From Hyphomicrobiales bacterium (GTDB lineage: Bacteria > Pseudomonadota > Alphaproteobacteria > Rhizobiales > Rhizobiaceae), in NCBI GenBank assembly GCA_900466575.1, contig UBMP01000017.1:45049-109048 (forward strand): 64,000 nucleotides of DNA. Reading direction: 5' to 3'. Below, in pieces: positions 18,061 through 28,900 of the stretch. The position numbers were made by a program, and so were the translations under genes. Under the pieces are notes generated by a model, which saw only the letters and a list, made by a program, of their open reading frames with translations, did no database searches and was not told where the DNA came from. Numbering within the stretch: the first letter of the stretch is position 1; each line of letters starts with the position of its first letter.

Positions 18061-18072
18061 ATGTACGTACTA
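18061..18072. promoter_or_regulatory. Probable GntR operator, ATGTACGTACTA
   Basis: This copy of the GTACGTAC-core motif lies in the 149-base divergent gap between the MFS gene and the GntR gene. On the leftward strand it falls between TTGGAA and TATACG with 17 bases between them, where bound repressor would block the MFS promoter and could also control the regulator's own gene. Confidence 0.72.
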
Positions 18073-18180
18073 ATTGATTTCCAATTTGAGCGCAAGGATG
18101 CGGCGTGAAATCGCATCCAGATGGAAATATGTTTGCTTTTACGAGAAAAAACATATTGATGTGCCGGGGGAGCGAAACAG

Positions 18181-18978
18181 ATGAGCAATGCGATTTCTCA
18201 GGAAATGACCGGCAGCACGCAGGAAATCAAGAACGGCTGGAAGCCTGAGATCGCGACCGCGCCGCTCTATTTGCAGGTGGCCCACCATCTGGAATCGCGG
18301 ATTTCCAACGGGGATTTTGCCGTCGGCTCCCTCTTGCCGACTGAAAACGAACTGGCCGAGGCGCTCGGCGTCAGCCGCCAAACGGTGCGGCAGGCGATTG
18401 GGCTCTTGCGCAACAAAGGCCGGCTTTCCGCGCGCAAGGGTGTCGGCACCCGGGTGGAGGCGATCGAGGCCAGCAGTGGCAGCACCCGCTTTATCGCGCA
18501 TTCGCGCTCCGAACTGTTTGAGATCGCCGCAGAGACGGAATTCGTTATCGGCTTCCGCGAAATGGTCTCCGCGCAGGGCAAACTGGCTGTCGACCTCGGC
18601 TGCCGACCGGGGCGCAAATTTCTCCACATCACGGGGGTTCGCTATCCCGCCAATCGCGGCAAGGCCTTCTCCTGGAACGAAGTTTACATCGATTCCCGGG
18701 TAGCCGCGGCCGTCAAGGACGTCACGGTCGCCCGGCGCGCCATCTTCCACTACATCGAAGAATTCACCGGCGAAAAGATCCACGAGATCCAGCAGGATGT
18801 TCGCCCGATCGCCATGGACGAGGACATCGCGGAGAAGGTCGGCTGCAAAGGTGGGGACCTCGCGTTGATCGTCAACCGCCGCTATTACGGCTCCGGTCGG
18901 CGGCTGCTAGAATACGCGTTCCAGATACTCCCCGCAGACCGCTTCACCTATACGACGACGCTGCGCGCCGAGACCTGA
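18181..18978 (+). CDS. GntR-family regulator, HutC/UTRA subfamily
   Basis: This 265-residue regulator has an N-terminal winged helix-turn-helix (YLQVAHHLESRISNGDFAVG, PTENELAEALGVSRQTVRQA, LSARKGVGTRVE) and a C-terminal UTRA ligand-binding domain of the HutC type that begins near residue 100. GGGGGAG lies 8 bases before the ATG. It sits in the centre of the regulon, diverging from the MFS gene and followed by the RutA-like operon. Three matching palindromes at 16583, 18061 and 19157 are the expected binding sites. By family rule it is a repressor released by the substrate or an early intermediate; this is inference. Confidence 0.9.
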   Translation: MSNAISQEMTGSTQEIKNGWKPEIATAPLYLQVAHHLESRISNGDFAVGSLLPTENELAEALGVSRQTVRQAIGLLRNKGRLSARKGVGTRVEAIEASSGSTRFIAHSRSELFEIAAETEFVIGFREMVSAQGKLAVDLGCRPGRKFLHITGVRYPANRGKAFSWNEVYIDSRVAAAVKDVTVARRAIFHYIEEFTGEKIHEIQQDVRPIAMDEDIAEKVGCKGGDLALIVNRRYYGSGRRLLEYAFQILPADRFTYTTTLRAET

Positions 18979-19156
18979 TCCGCACCTCACACGGACATTT
19001 GAGCCCGATGCCGCACTGCACAATCCTGCTGCAGAGCCTGTTTTGACGCGCCCATTTCCACGTCATCTTTGCCTCAAGCCGTCCAGAATTGCACCTATTT
19101 TGAGCACGCCTAATTGCTCGGCATTTTTGTGTGGACAGCCTCCGGAAATTTTGCAT

Positions 19157-19169
19157 TAGTTCGTACATA
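19157..19169. promoter_or_regulatory. Probable GntR operator, TAGTTCGTACATA
   Basis: Read on the other strand this is TATGTACGAACTA, which differs at one base from the site at 18060-18072. It lies 40 bases before the start of the RutA-like gene. The 230-base gap from the GntR stop to 19209 otherwise shows no gene. Confidence 0.7.
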
Positions 19170-19209
19170 TTGCATTTCCTCCCAAGCAGCCCGACTATAG
19201 GAGCACATC

Positions 19210-20292
<1,083 letters not shown>

Positions 20293-20295
20293 GCG

Positions 20296-21837
20296 ATGAA
20301 CGTGCTCCAGCCCCTCCCCCAAACGGACGCGCTGGAGCCGACCTCCTTTATCGATCCAAGCCAGGCGGACGCGCGGCTCTCCGCGCGCCCGTCGACACCA
20401 TCAGAGGCTGAGCAGATCGTTGCGATGCCGACGGCGGCAAGCATGTCAGGCGAGATTTCAGGGGCCGGCGTCGGCAATCTGCTCTCTGCCTATGCGGAAG
20501 GGACCCTCGATCCTGCCACCGTTCTTCAAGCTCTGACGAATTTGATTGCCTCGACACGAGCCGGCGGCGAGGCCGTGCTGCGCTTCGTGCCGGGTGCCAT
20601 GGAAGCCGCGAAAGTAAGCGCCGCCCGATGGGCCTCGGGCACGCCCCGCCCGCTGGAGGGCGTTCCTTTCGGCGTCAAGGACATCATCGATGTCGCCGCA
20701 ACGGAAGTCACCAGCGGTTCGCATTTCACGGGCCATCGCATTGCTCCCGCCGACGCGCATGTCGTCGCGCGCCTCAAGGCAGCCGGCGCCATCCCCTTCG
20801 CCATGACCGCCACCAGCGAATTTGCCTGTGGCGGCCCGCATAATCCGCGCTACGGCGCCGTCACCAACCCATGGGACGCAACGCGCTGGACTGGCGGCTC
20901 CTCCACCGGTTCGGGCGCGGCGCTCGCCGCGCGCCTGATGCCGCTGGCGCTCGGAACCGATACGGGCGGCTCTATCCGGGTGCCCTCCTGCTGGTGCGGC
21001 ACAACGGGCCTGAAGCCCACCCGCGAAAAGGTCTCGCGTGAAGGTGTCGCCGCGCTGTCATGGACCCTCGATCATATCGGACCGATGGCGCGCTCCGCTC
21101 AGGATATCGCCCGCGTCTTGCCGTTCATGACGGCGGCTCCCGATCCGCAACTGGCGAAAGACTGCGCCGCTCTCTTCGGAGACCTCGACCTTTCCGGGCT
21201 GCGCATTGGCGTCCCCACCGGCTGGTTCACCGAAAACGTGGACGCGGCTGTGCTGGCGAACTGGAACGCGGCGCTGGAAACTCTGGAGAGTCTCGGCGGT
21301 ATTCTCGTCGACCTGCCCCCCATCGAAGTGGGCCCTTTCCACGAAGCGGGTTGGATCGTGCTGCAGAGTGAACTCGCGGCGCTCCATGCTGACCGGGCAG
21401 ACCGCAGCGATCTCATGGATCCCGGAATGCTCGGCCGCCTGCGCAAGGGCATGACCTTCAGCGCCAAGGACTATGCCCGCGCTCTTCAGGCCCGGGTCAC
21501 GGCACAGGAGAGCTTCCTCAGAGCCATGGAAAATGTCGATCTCATGATCACACCGGGCATCGGCGGCGAAGCGGGCTCGCTCGAAACGCTGACGGTCGAT
21601 GTGGACGGCGGGCCGATGAGTTTCCAGGACCTCATTTCGCGCAACACCATGATCTTCGACTTCACCGGCTCCCCGGCCCTGATGCTGCCCACCGGGCTTG
21701 GGCGCGCGGGGTTGCCAACCGGCATGCAGATTGTCGGCCGGCCTCATGCAGAGGCGCTTTGCCTTCTGGCTGGCACTGCCTTTCAAGCCGTGACAGCCCA
21801 TCACCGCCTCGTCCCGCCGCGCATCGCCTCAGCCTGA
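20296..21837 (+). CDS. Amidase signature family enzyme with extended N-terminus
   Basis: This 513-residue amidase carries the catalytic Lys in VPFGVKDIIDVA, the cis-Ser in WTGGSSTGSGAALA and the nucleophilic Ser in LGTDTGGSIRVPS. The first 60 or so residues (rich in Pro, Ala and Ser) precede the normal fold and include a stretch resembling the AtzF/AtzE N-terminal helices (LLSAYAEGTLDPATVLQAL). The resemblance to allophanate hydrolase ends before the AtzF C-terminal domain, which is missing. It starts three bases after the RutA-like stop, so it is co-transcribed. It probably hydrolyses an open-chain amide made by that enzyme. The substrate is not determinable here. Confidence 0.87.
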   Translation: MNVLQPLPQTDALEPTSFIDPSQADARLSARPSTPSEAEQIVAMPTAASMSGEISGAGVGNLLSAYAEGTLDPATVLQALTNLIASTRAGGEAVLRFVPGAMEAAKVSAARWASGTPRPLEGVPFGVKDIIDVAATEVTSGSHFTGHRIAPADAHVVARLKAAGAIPFAMTATSEFACGGPHNPRYGAVTNPWDATRWTGGSSTGSGAALAARLMPLALGTDTGGSIRVPSCWCGTTGLKPTREKVSREGVAALSWTLDHIGPMARSAQDIARVLPFMTAAPDPQLAKDCAALFGDLDLSGLRIGVPTGWFTENVDAAVLANWNAALETLESLGGILVDLPPIEVGPFHEAGWIVLQSELAALHADRADRSDLMDPGMLGRLRKGMTFSAKDYARALQARVTAQESFLRAMENVDLMITPGIGGEAGSLETLTVDVDGGPMSFQDLISRNTMIFDFTGSPALMLPTGLGRAGLPTGMQIVGRPHAEALCLLAGTAFQAVTAHHRLVPPRIASA

Positions 21838-21847
21838 AGGCAAAACC

Positions 21848-23188
21848 ATGAACCTGCCAGCGCCGCATATCTTCGAAACCCAATCCAAAATCGCGCCGAA
21901 CCGGCTGACGGCAACTCAGGCGCTGGAGGCGCTGCAGGACGGCCGTCTTTCTGCAACAGATCTTGTGAATGCCTGCCTACAGCGGATCGGAGAACGGGAT
22001 GGAGACGTTCGCGCCTGGCTGCACCTCAATCCGCATGCGCTGCAGCGAGCGTCCGACCTCGATGCCCTGCCGAAAGAACAACGCGGCAAGCTGCATGGCC
22101 TGCCCATCGGCATCAAGGATGTCTTCGAGACGAAGGATATGCCGACGACATACAATTCGCCGAATTTTCACGGCCATCAGCCGGGTCAGGATGCCGCAGT
22201 CGTCGACCTCCTGCGGACCGAGGGCGCGATCATCCTCGGCAAGACGGATACGACGGAATTTGCCGCCGCCGGGCGCAACGCCGCCACCGGTAATCCGCAC
22301 GACACGGGGTTTTCCTCCGGCGGCTCGTCGGCCGGGTCCGCCGCCTCTGTCGCCGACTTCCACGTGCCGCTTTCCATCGGCACGCAAACGGGCGGCTCCA
22401 CTATCCGACCTGCCTCCTTCTGCGGCGTCTACGCCTTCAAGCCCACTTTTGGCATGGTCAGCCGCGAAGGCTTCAAGATCTATGCCAACAGCCTTGATAC
22501 GGTTGGCTGGTATGGCCGCTCGGTGGCGGATCTTGCGCTGCTCGCAGAGGTCTTTGGGCTCACGGAATCCATCCGGCCGGCTCCGGCCGGCGCCACCTTG
22601 CGCATCGGCATGAGCCTTGGCCCTTACGGCGACTGTCTCCAGCAGGAATCCCTGGACACTCTGAACGTCGCAGCAGACCGCATGCGGAAAGCCGGTCACG
22701 AGGTCGTGACGGTGACCTTTCCTGCTGACTTTGCCGCACTGGACCACCATCACCGGACTATCCTTCATCGCGAGGGTGCTGCGGCGTTCCGCAACCTCGC
22801 CCGACGTCTGGGCAGCGAATTGCATGACGACTTCCATCATCGGGTCGAAAACCGCGACGGGCGCAGCCTGACCGAATTGCGCGACGCCTATGATGCAGCC
22901 GCCGAGGCGCGCAGGCATTTCGATGCCATTGCGGCTGAATTAGACGCCATTCTGGTGCCGAGCGCGCCGGGTTTTGCGCCGGAAAGCCGACATCCGGGCG
23001 ATCCCGTCTTCAATGCGATGTGGACGCTTCTGGGCGTGCCTTGCGTCAACGTCCCGGTGTTCATGCCGGACAAGCCGCTGCCGATTGGTGTCACATTGAC
23101 CGGATCGCGCTTTAGCGACCCTGCGCTGCTCGCAGCGGCCAAGCTTGTCGCGCCGTGGATCGACTGCTCACCCAACCACCACACCTGA
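21848..23188 (+). CDS. Amidase signature family enzyme
   Basis: A 446-residue amidase with Lys in LPIGIKDVFETKD, cis-Ser in FSSGGSSAGSAASVA and nucleophile Ser in GTQTGGSTIRPASFCG. The serine block reads GGSTIRP rather than the usual GGSIRxP, which marks a distinct subgroup from the other two amidases of the regulon. A GAAGG site precedes the ATG at 21848, ten bases after the previous stop. Three different amidases plus an isochorismatase-fold enzyme in one regulon imply several amide bonds broken in turn, or different isomers handled. Specific function is unknown. Confidence 0.87.
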   Translation: MNLPAPHIFETQSKIAPNRLTATQALEALQDGRLSATDLVNACLQRIGERDGDVRAWLHLNPHALQRASDLDALPKEQRGKLHGLPIGIKDVFETKDMPTTYNSPNFHGHQPGQDAAVVDLLRTEGAIILGKTDTTEFAAAGRNAATGNPHDTGFSSGGSSAGSAASVADFHVPLSIGTQTGGSTIRPASFCGVYAFKPTFGMVSREGFKIYANSLDTVGWYGRSVADLALLAEVFGLTESIRPAPAGATLRIGMSLGPYGDCLQQESLDTLNVAADRMRKAGHEVVTVTFPADFAALDHHHRTILHREGAAAFRNLARRLGSELHDDFHHRVENRDGRSLTELRDAYDAAAEARRHFDAIAAELDAILVPSAPGFAPESRHPGDPVFNAMWTLLGVPCVNVPVFMPDKPLPIGVTLTGSRFSDPALLAAAKLVAPWIDCSPNHHT

Positions 23189-23198
23189 AGAGGATCAG

Positions 23199-23825
23199 AT
23201 GACGGAAACGGACCTGAGCGCCAACTACGCCGCCGCCTATAATAACCGGATCGGCTTTGGAAAAAAGCCGGCGCTCATCCTGGTCGATTTCGTGCAGGCC
23301 TATTTCGAGCCTTCGAGCCCGCTTTATGCCGGCGTGGATGCCGCGCTCGCCTCGGCGCTCCGCATTCGCGCGGCCGCGCGGGCGAAGAAATTGCCCGTGA
23401 TCTTGACCAGTGTAGTCCTGCATCCCTCGGGCCTCGATGGCGGCCGGTTCTTCCAGAAGGCGAAGCCGCTGGCCTCTTTCACCGCCGGCAATCCGCTTGG
23501 CGCGTGGCCGGCAGGACTTGAGGCTTATCCGGACGAATTCGTCGTCACGAAACAGTATCCCAGCGCCTTCTTTGGCACATCGCTTGCGCCGCTGCTGGTG
23601 AGCATGGGCGTGGACAACGTCATCCTGACAGGCCTGACCACCAGCGGCTGCGTGCGCGCCAGCTGCGTGGACGCCATGTCGCACGGCTTCATCACAACGG
23701 TGGTGCGCGACGCCTGCGGTGACCGTCACCCGGCGCCGCACGAGGCTAATCTTTTCGATATGAACGCCAAATACGCCGATGTGGTCTCGGAAGCTGAAAT
23801 TCTCGCGTTCATCATGAACCTTTGA
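23199..23825 (+). CDS. Isochorismatase-fold amidohydrolase (N-carbamoylsarcosine/maleamate amidase-like)
   Basis: This 208-residue enzyme belongs to the cysteine hydrolase superfamily. The triad is visible as Asp in ALILVDFVQAY, Lys in FVVTKQYPSAFF and Cys in LTGLTTSGCVRAS. The TTSGCVRAS form is typical of N-carbamoylsarcosine amidohydrolases and maleamate amidases (NicF), whereas ureidoacrylate amidohydrolase RutB usually has an NVCVE-type block. The ATG at 23199 follows AAGAGGA; the earlier ATG at 23145 lies inside the amidase gene. It ends the operon and would release ammonia, and carbon dioxide if the substrate is a carbamoyl compound. It supports a final amide-hydrolysis step in the pathway. 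Confidence 0.85.
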   Translation: MTETDLSANYAAAYNNRIGFGKKPALILVDFVQAYFEPSSPLYAGVDAALASALRIRAAARAKKLPVILTSVVLHPSGLDGGRFFQKAKPLASFTAGNPLGAWPAGLEAYPDEFVVTKQYPSAFFGTSLAPLLVSMGVDNVILTGLTTSGCVRASCVDAMSHGFITTVVRDACGDRHPAPHEANLFDMNAKYADVVSEAEILAFIMNL

Positions 23826-23844
23826 AGCGACAGGGCCGCTTCAA
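23822..23844 (+). terminator. Hairpin at the end of the RutA-like operon
   Basis: TTGAAGCG and CGCTTCAA pair around a 7-base loop and include the stop codon of the last gene. There is no clear T run after it, so it may be a weak or Rho-assisted stop between two convergent genes. Confidence 0.35.
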
Positions 23845-23889
23845 ACAGGCACAAAATTCGCCGCAGGCCCCGTTGAACTGCATCTCATA

Positions 23890-25569
23890 TTATTGCCTGG
23901 CCGAAACCGCCATCTCATCAGATGACAGGCGGCTTTGCAGCAGCTCGCCCTGCTTCTCGAGAACGGGATAGGCGGTGGCGGCGATCAGGTGAGAGTTAAT
24001 CGACTTCAGGTCCCTGATAATGTCGAGGTGCAGCGAGCTCGTCTCCATCGTATCGAGGCCGCCTTTTCTCAGCCGTTCGAAATGTGCCGCTGTCTTCTCC
24101 CGCTCCGCTCTGCGGAAGATGACTTTCTCGCCCGCAAGTTTTCGGGCCAGTCGCTCGTCCTGCGACATGAACAGGGCTGCCGCGGTATCGAGATTGGTCA
24201 CAAGCCGGTCGAAGAGCCCACAGAGTTCCTCTTGCCCTGCCTTGGAAAACGTCAGGCCACGGCGGACGCGTTTGGCCAGATGTGGCAGCAAATTCTGATC
24301 CAGGACGTCGCCGGCCTGCTCGAGGTTCATCGAGAACAGAAGAATCTCGTCCATCCGGCTACGGTCCGCCTCGCCGAACTCGTCTGGATCTATGGAGGTC
24401 AAGTAGGTCTTGATGGCCGTATTGAGGCTGTCGAGGATGTTATCCTTTTTCCTCAGGTCGGCGAGCGCTCGCCGGTCGGTCGATGATATCGCGGTCTTTG
24501 CGCCGACGATCATCTCACGCAGAACGTCGGTCAGGCGCAGTGCCTCGCGGGCGGCAGCGCCCAGAGCGACCACCGGCGTCTCCTTTGCTCCAGCGTCGAG
24601 ATAGCGCGGTTTGGAAGGGTCGGCGTCGTCGACCCGCTGCGGAAGCATCCGCACAAGGAGGTCGGCATAGGGCTGCAGAAACGGCAGGAAGAGGATGGCA
24701 AGGACGAGATTGAACGCGGTGTGGAAATTCGCGACGCTGCGCGATGCATCGCCATCCAGCAGTCCCATCAATTCCGTCAGCGGGCCGAGAGCTGCAAGCG
24801 CTGCCGCGACACCGATCAGCCTGGTCAGGAAATTGCCGAGCGGCAGGCGTTTCGACGCAAGATCGCCGTCCGAGTGGCCCTCAATGACCGGATTGATGGC
24901 CGTTCCGAGATTTGCGCCCAGCACCAGCGCGAAGGCCTGATAGGGATCGATAAGCCCCTTGGCGGCCAGCGACATGATCAGCAGGACAATGGCAACGCTG
25001 GAATGTGCCGCCCAGGTCAGCGCGGCGGCCAGCAGCACGCTGAGAACTGGCGTCGTCGAAATGCCTTTCAAGACATAGGACAGCGCCGCCGACCCTTCAT
25101 ACTGCGTCATCATCTCCAGAAGCTGATGGAGTGCGAGCAGCATGAAGCCGAGGCCGATCGCCACGCGCCCGAGGTCGTGGATCTGCGGATTGCCGTTCCG
25201 CTTGAACATGATGAAGCCCGCAAGGATCAGCGCGGGGTAGAGAGCGGCGACGTTGAATGAAAGGACCTGGACGATCAGCGTCGTGCCGACGTTTGCGCCG
25301 AGCATCACCGACAGGGCAGGCATCAGACCGACCAGCCCGCCGGCAGCGAAGCCCGAGGCCATCAGGCCGGTGGCCGTGCTGCTCTGCAGGATTGCCGTCA
25401 CCCCGAGGCCGGCGACGAACGCCTTGAACCTGTTGCTGAGGGCGCGGCCAAGGAAGGTCCGAAGGCTCGGCCCGAAAGCACGCTGGATGCCCGTCTGGAC
25501 CATCCGCGTGCCCCACAACAGAAGTGCAATGTGGCCCGCCAGTCCGACGAGACCGATGATGAAAGCCAT
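23890..25569 (-). CDS. Na+/phosphate cotransporter family protein (NptA/PhoU fusion type)
   Basis: A 559-residue protein with two Na/Pi cotransporter repeats. Each has the family's QSS motif: TAILQSSTATGLMASGF in the first, while the second reads TWAAHSSVAIVLLIMSL, with the glutamine replaced by histidine. GANVGTT and GANLGTAINP are the paired glycine-rich blocks. The C-terminal 200 residues form a helical PhoU-like region. The ATG at 25569 has GAAGGGAAGG before it. The first helices (GLVGLAGHIALLLWGTRMVQ) are membrane-embedded. It would import phosphate or another anion with sodium. It converges with the RutA-like operon and shares no evident function with its neighbours. Confidence 0.87.
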   Translation of the reverse strand: MAFIIGLVGLAGHIALLLWGTRMVQTGIQRAFGPSLRTFLGRALSNRFKAFVAGLGVTAILQSSTATGLMASGFAAGGLVGLMPALSVMLGANVGTTLIVQVLSFNVAALYPALILAGFIMFKRNGNPQIHDLGRVAIGLGFMLLALHQLLEMMTQYEGSAALSYVLKGISTTPVLSVLLAAALTWAAHSSVAIVLLIMSLAAKGLIDPYQAFALVLGANLGTAINPVIEGHSDGDLASKRLPLGNFLTRLIGVAAALAALGPLTELMGLLDGDASRSVANFHTAFNLVLAILFLPFLQPYADLLVRMLPQRVDDADPSKPRYLDAGAKETPVVALGAAAREALRLTDVLREMIVGAKTAISSTDRRALADLRKKDNILDSLNTAIKTYLTSIDPDEFGEADRSRMDEILLFSMNLEQAGDVLDQNLLPHLAKRVRRGLTFSKAGQEELCGLFDRLVTNLDTAAALFMSQDERLARKLAGEKVIFRRAEREKTAAHFERLRKGGLDTMETSSLHLDIIRDLKSINSHLIAATAYPVLEKQGELLQSRLSSDEMAVSARQ

Positions 25570-25935
25570 GGCCTTCCCTTCAAAGGACGCGGGATACGTC
25601 TCGCGGCAAACCCGCCAAGGCCCTCGGCAACCCATGAATGCATCATGTTAAGAGGTTGAATTTCCACGAGGCCCGATGCCAAGAAACTGTCATAAATCAA
25701 AGCCGTGTCAACCGGAAAATCTTCGATTTATCCTAAGCCGGCTAATTATCATCGGTCTGCCCGCCGCAGCGTTTTATCGCTCGGCCCGCCCAAGCATACA
25801 TCGGCGTTTCCGCTTATGTTGCCGAGGATGAGTAGCCGTTTGGGTCGGCTCTCATCCTCGGACCAACGAGGAACATCAGGTAGCGTTTTCTCTGAATCCG
25901 TCGGAAAGCCGAATCAGGAAGACGTCACCCTTGTC
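25570..25935. other. Intergenic region with a long two-tier hairpin
   Basis: The gap holds a strong inverted repeat at 25822-25861: CCGAGGATGAG pairs with CTCATCCTCGG (11 bp), then a single bulged T and an inner AGCCG/CGGCT stem around TTTGGGT. It lies about 75 bases past the stop of the biotin carboxylase gene on the leftward strand and could end the guanidine operon, though no T run follows on that strand. The rest must hold the promoter of the gene starting at 25569. No gene is seen. Confidence 0.5.
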
Positions 25936-28900
25936 TTAAGGATGCTCCAGAACGACGAGCACGTCGCCGGCGCGGACGGAGCGGCCGGGGCTGGCGCGGA
26001 CTTCCCCCACACGCCCGTCGGCATGAGCGGAAATCGCGATTTCCATCTTCATGGATTCGATGATGGCGAGTGTATCCCCCGCTTTCACCTGCGCCCCCGG
26101 CTCGACGAGCACCTTCCAGACATTGCCGGGAACGGCGCTTTCGATGCCGATGCAGCCGTCCGGAATGTCGCCTGCCGTCGTCTGGCCGGCGCCATCGTCG
26201 GCCGAGAACGTGTCGAGCCCCTCCTCCTTCCAGCGCCGCCGCTCCGCCTCGAAGGCCGATTGCTGGCCCTGCTTGAAGGCGGAAATGGCACCCGCATTGG
26301 CGGCCAGTTCGGCCTGATAGGCGGCATAGGAGAATTCTCCGTCCTCGATGCGCACCGGATAGCCGCCATGCGGAAACGCGGCGCGGGCCTCGGTGAGTTC
26401 GTCATGCATGACGGGGAAGAAACGGACCTGATCGAAGAAATCGAGTAGCCACGGCTTGTCTTTCGAAAAGACCGGTGTCTGCCGCCATGTGTTCCACATC
26501 TGGATCGTCCGGCCGAAAAGCTGATAGCCGCCCGGCCCTTCCATGCCGTAGATGCACATATAGGCTCCGCCAATGCCGACGGCATTTTCCGGGGTCCATG
26601 TGCGGGCCGGATTGTATTTCGTCGTCACGAGGCGCTGGCGCGGATCGAGCGGCGTTGCCACCGGCGCGCCGAGATAGACGTCGCCGAGTCCCATAACGAG
26701 ATAGGAGGCGTTGAAGATCGTGTCCTTCACCGCCTGCTCGTCGGCAAGCCCGTTGATGCGGCGGATGAACTCGATATTCGACGGGCACCAGGGCGCGTTG
26801 GGGCGCACCAGTTCCTGATACTTGCGCATGGCAAGTTCCGCGTCGGGGTCGTTCCACGAGAGTGGCAGCCAGACGGTGCGGCTCGGCACCTTGACACTGG
26901 CAATATCCGGCAGGGAAGCCTCGATCTCGCCAAGCAGACCCAGCAATTTCGAACGCTTGAGGCTAGTCCCGTCATAATGGATCTGCAGCGAGCGGATGCC
27001 GGGCGTGAGATCGACCAGCCCCGGCAGCGTCTCGGCCTTCAAGGCCTGCATCAGCAGATGCGCGCGCAGACGCAAGCCGATATCGAGCTGCATCGCGCCA
27101 TATTCGACCAGCAGATTGTCGTCCCCCTGCCGGCGATAGACGACCGGCACCGGCCCGTCGTCCCGGCGGGCGAGAACGGGCGAGCCCGCCTTCTCGCCCA
27201 GACCAATAACGATCGGCCCCGCAACCGGGTCTTCGTCCCGCCCGACCGGATGAAAGCGGATCGTATCGCCCGGCTTGAACTGCCCCATCTTCCACTGCTC
27301 GTCACCCACGATTACCGCGGGGCAGACGAAGCCGCCGAGGCTCGGGCCGTCGGGCCCGAGAATGATCGGCATGTCGCCGGTGAAGTCGATGGCGCCGATC
27401 GCATAGGCGTTGTCGTGGAGGTTCGACGGGTGAAGCCCCGCCTCCCCGCCATCCTCGCGCGCCCATTGCGGCGCAGGACCGATGAGGCGCACACCCGTGC
27501 GGGCCGAGTTGTAATGCACCTCGTAAGGGGTCGAAAACAGCGTCTCGATATCCTTTTCGAGAAAGAAGTCGGGCGCACCATGCGGGCCGTAGAGAACGCC
27601 GACCGACCATTCGCGCGTCAGCGGCGCGGGCGCACCGGCTGGCTTCACATCGACCGGCGCAGCGCGGGCAAGGCGCAGCACATGGCCGGCGCGAAGCGTT
27701 CCGGTCGCATGGCCGCCAAACTGCCCGAGGCCAAATGTGGCGCGCGAGCCAAGGACGACCGGCGCAGCAAAACCGCCCGCGACCGCGAGATAGGTGCGCT
27801 GGCCGGGTCCCTCGATCTGGCCGATGGCAAGCGTCTGTCCCGCTTTCACGGCCACAGCCGCATCGTGGGCGATCAGTTCACCGTCCAATTTCGTCGGCAT
27901 TCTTGCGCCGGACAGCGCCACGGTGACATTGGAGAAGAATTTCAGGACAGGTCCCGAAACCGTCAGCTCCAGCGCCGCCGTCTCATCCGCATTGCCGACG
28001 AGACGGTTGGCATGACGGAAGGAATAGTCGTCCATAGGACCGGACGGCGGCACGCCGACATGCCAGAGACCGAGCCGGCCCGGCAATTCCTGCAGGCTCG
28101 ACTGCGCGCCGGGCGCGATCACCTCGACCACATCGGGCACGAAGGCGAAATCCTTCAGCGCCGTCGTCGCGACATCGCCGCTCGCAAAGAGGTCCGAGGC
28201 GGCAATGGCCTTCAGATAATCGAGATTGGTCTCGATGCCGGAAATCGCCGTGCCGTCGAGCGCGCGCTTGAGCGCCGCAATCGCTGTCTCGCGGTCGTCC
28301 GCCGCAACGATCACCTTGGCGAGCATGGGATCGTAGAAGGGCGTGACTTCGGTTCCCGTCTCGATCCAGCCATCGACGCGGGCGTCTTCGGGAAAGACGA
28401 CCTCCGTCAGCAGGCCGGCACTCGGGCGGAAGCCCGCATGGGGCATTTCGGCATAGACGCGCGCCTCGATGGCCGCGCCTCTCGGGGTCAGCGTTTCCTT
28501 ACCCGTCAGCACATCCTCGCCCGCCGCCTGCCGGATCATCCACTCGACGAGATCGATGCCGAACACGGCTTCCGTCACCGGATGCTCGACCTGAAGCCGC
28601 GTGTTGACCTCGAGAAAGTAGAACTCCTCGCGCTTCGGATCGTAGATGAATTCGACCGTCCCGGCCGAGGCATAATTTGCCTGCCGGCCAAGTGCCACGG
28701 CGGCTTTATGTAAGTTATGGCGCACGGCGTCAGAGAGCCCCGGTGCCGGGGTCTCCTCGATCACCTTCTGGTTTCGCCGCTGCAGCGAGCAATCGCGCTC
28801 GCCGAGCGAAATCACCCGGCTCTTGCCATCGCCGAAAATCTGCACCTCGACATGGCGGGCCTTGGCGACGAAACGCTCCAGATAGACGCGCGCATCGCCG

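Noticed and set aside
20296..21837. Allophanate hydrolase AtzF for the guanidine operon
   Set aside because: The protein lacks the AtzF C-terminal domain and is in a different regulon with the RutA-like gene.
23199..23825. Calling this gene rutB
   Set aside because: Although linked to a RutA-like gene, its active-site block TTSGCVRAS resembles N-carbamoylsarcosine or maleamate amidases more than RutB.
26977..28713. 578-codon rightward open frame
   Set aside because: It is antisense to the biotin carboxylase gene and encodes an Arg/His-rich sequence with no domain.
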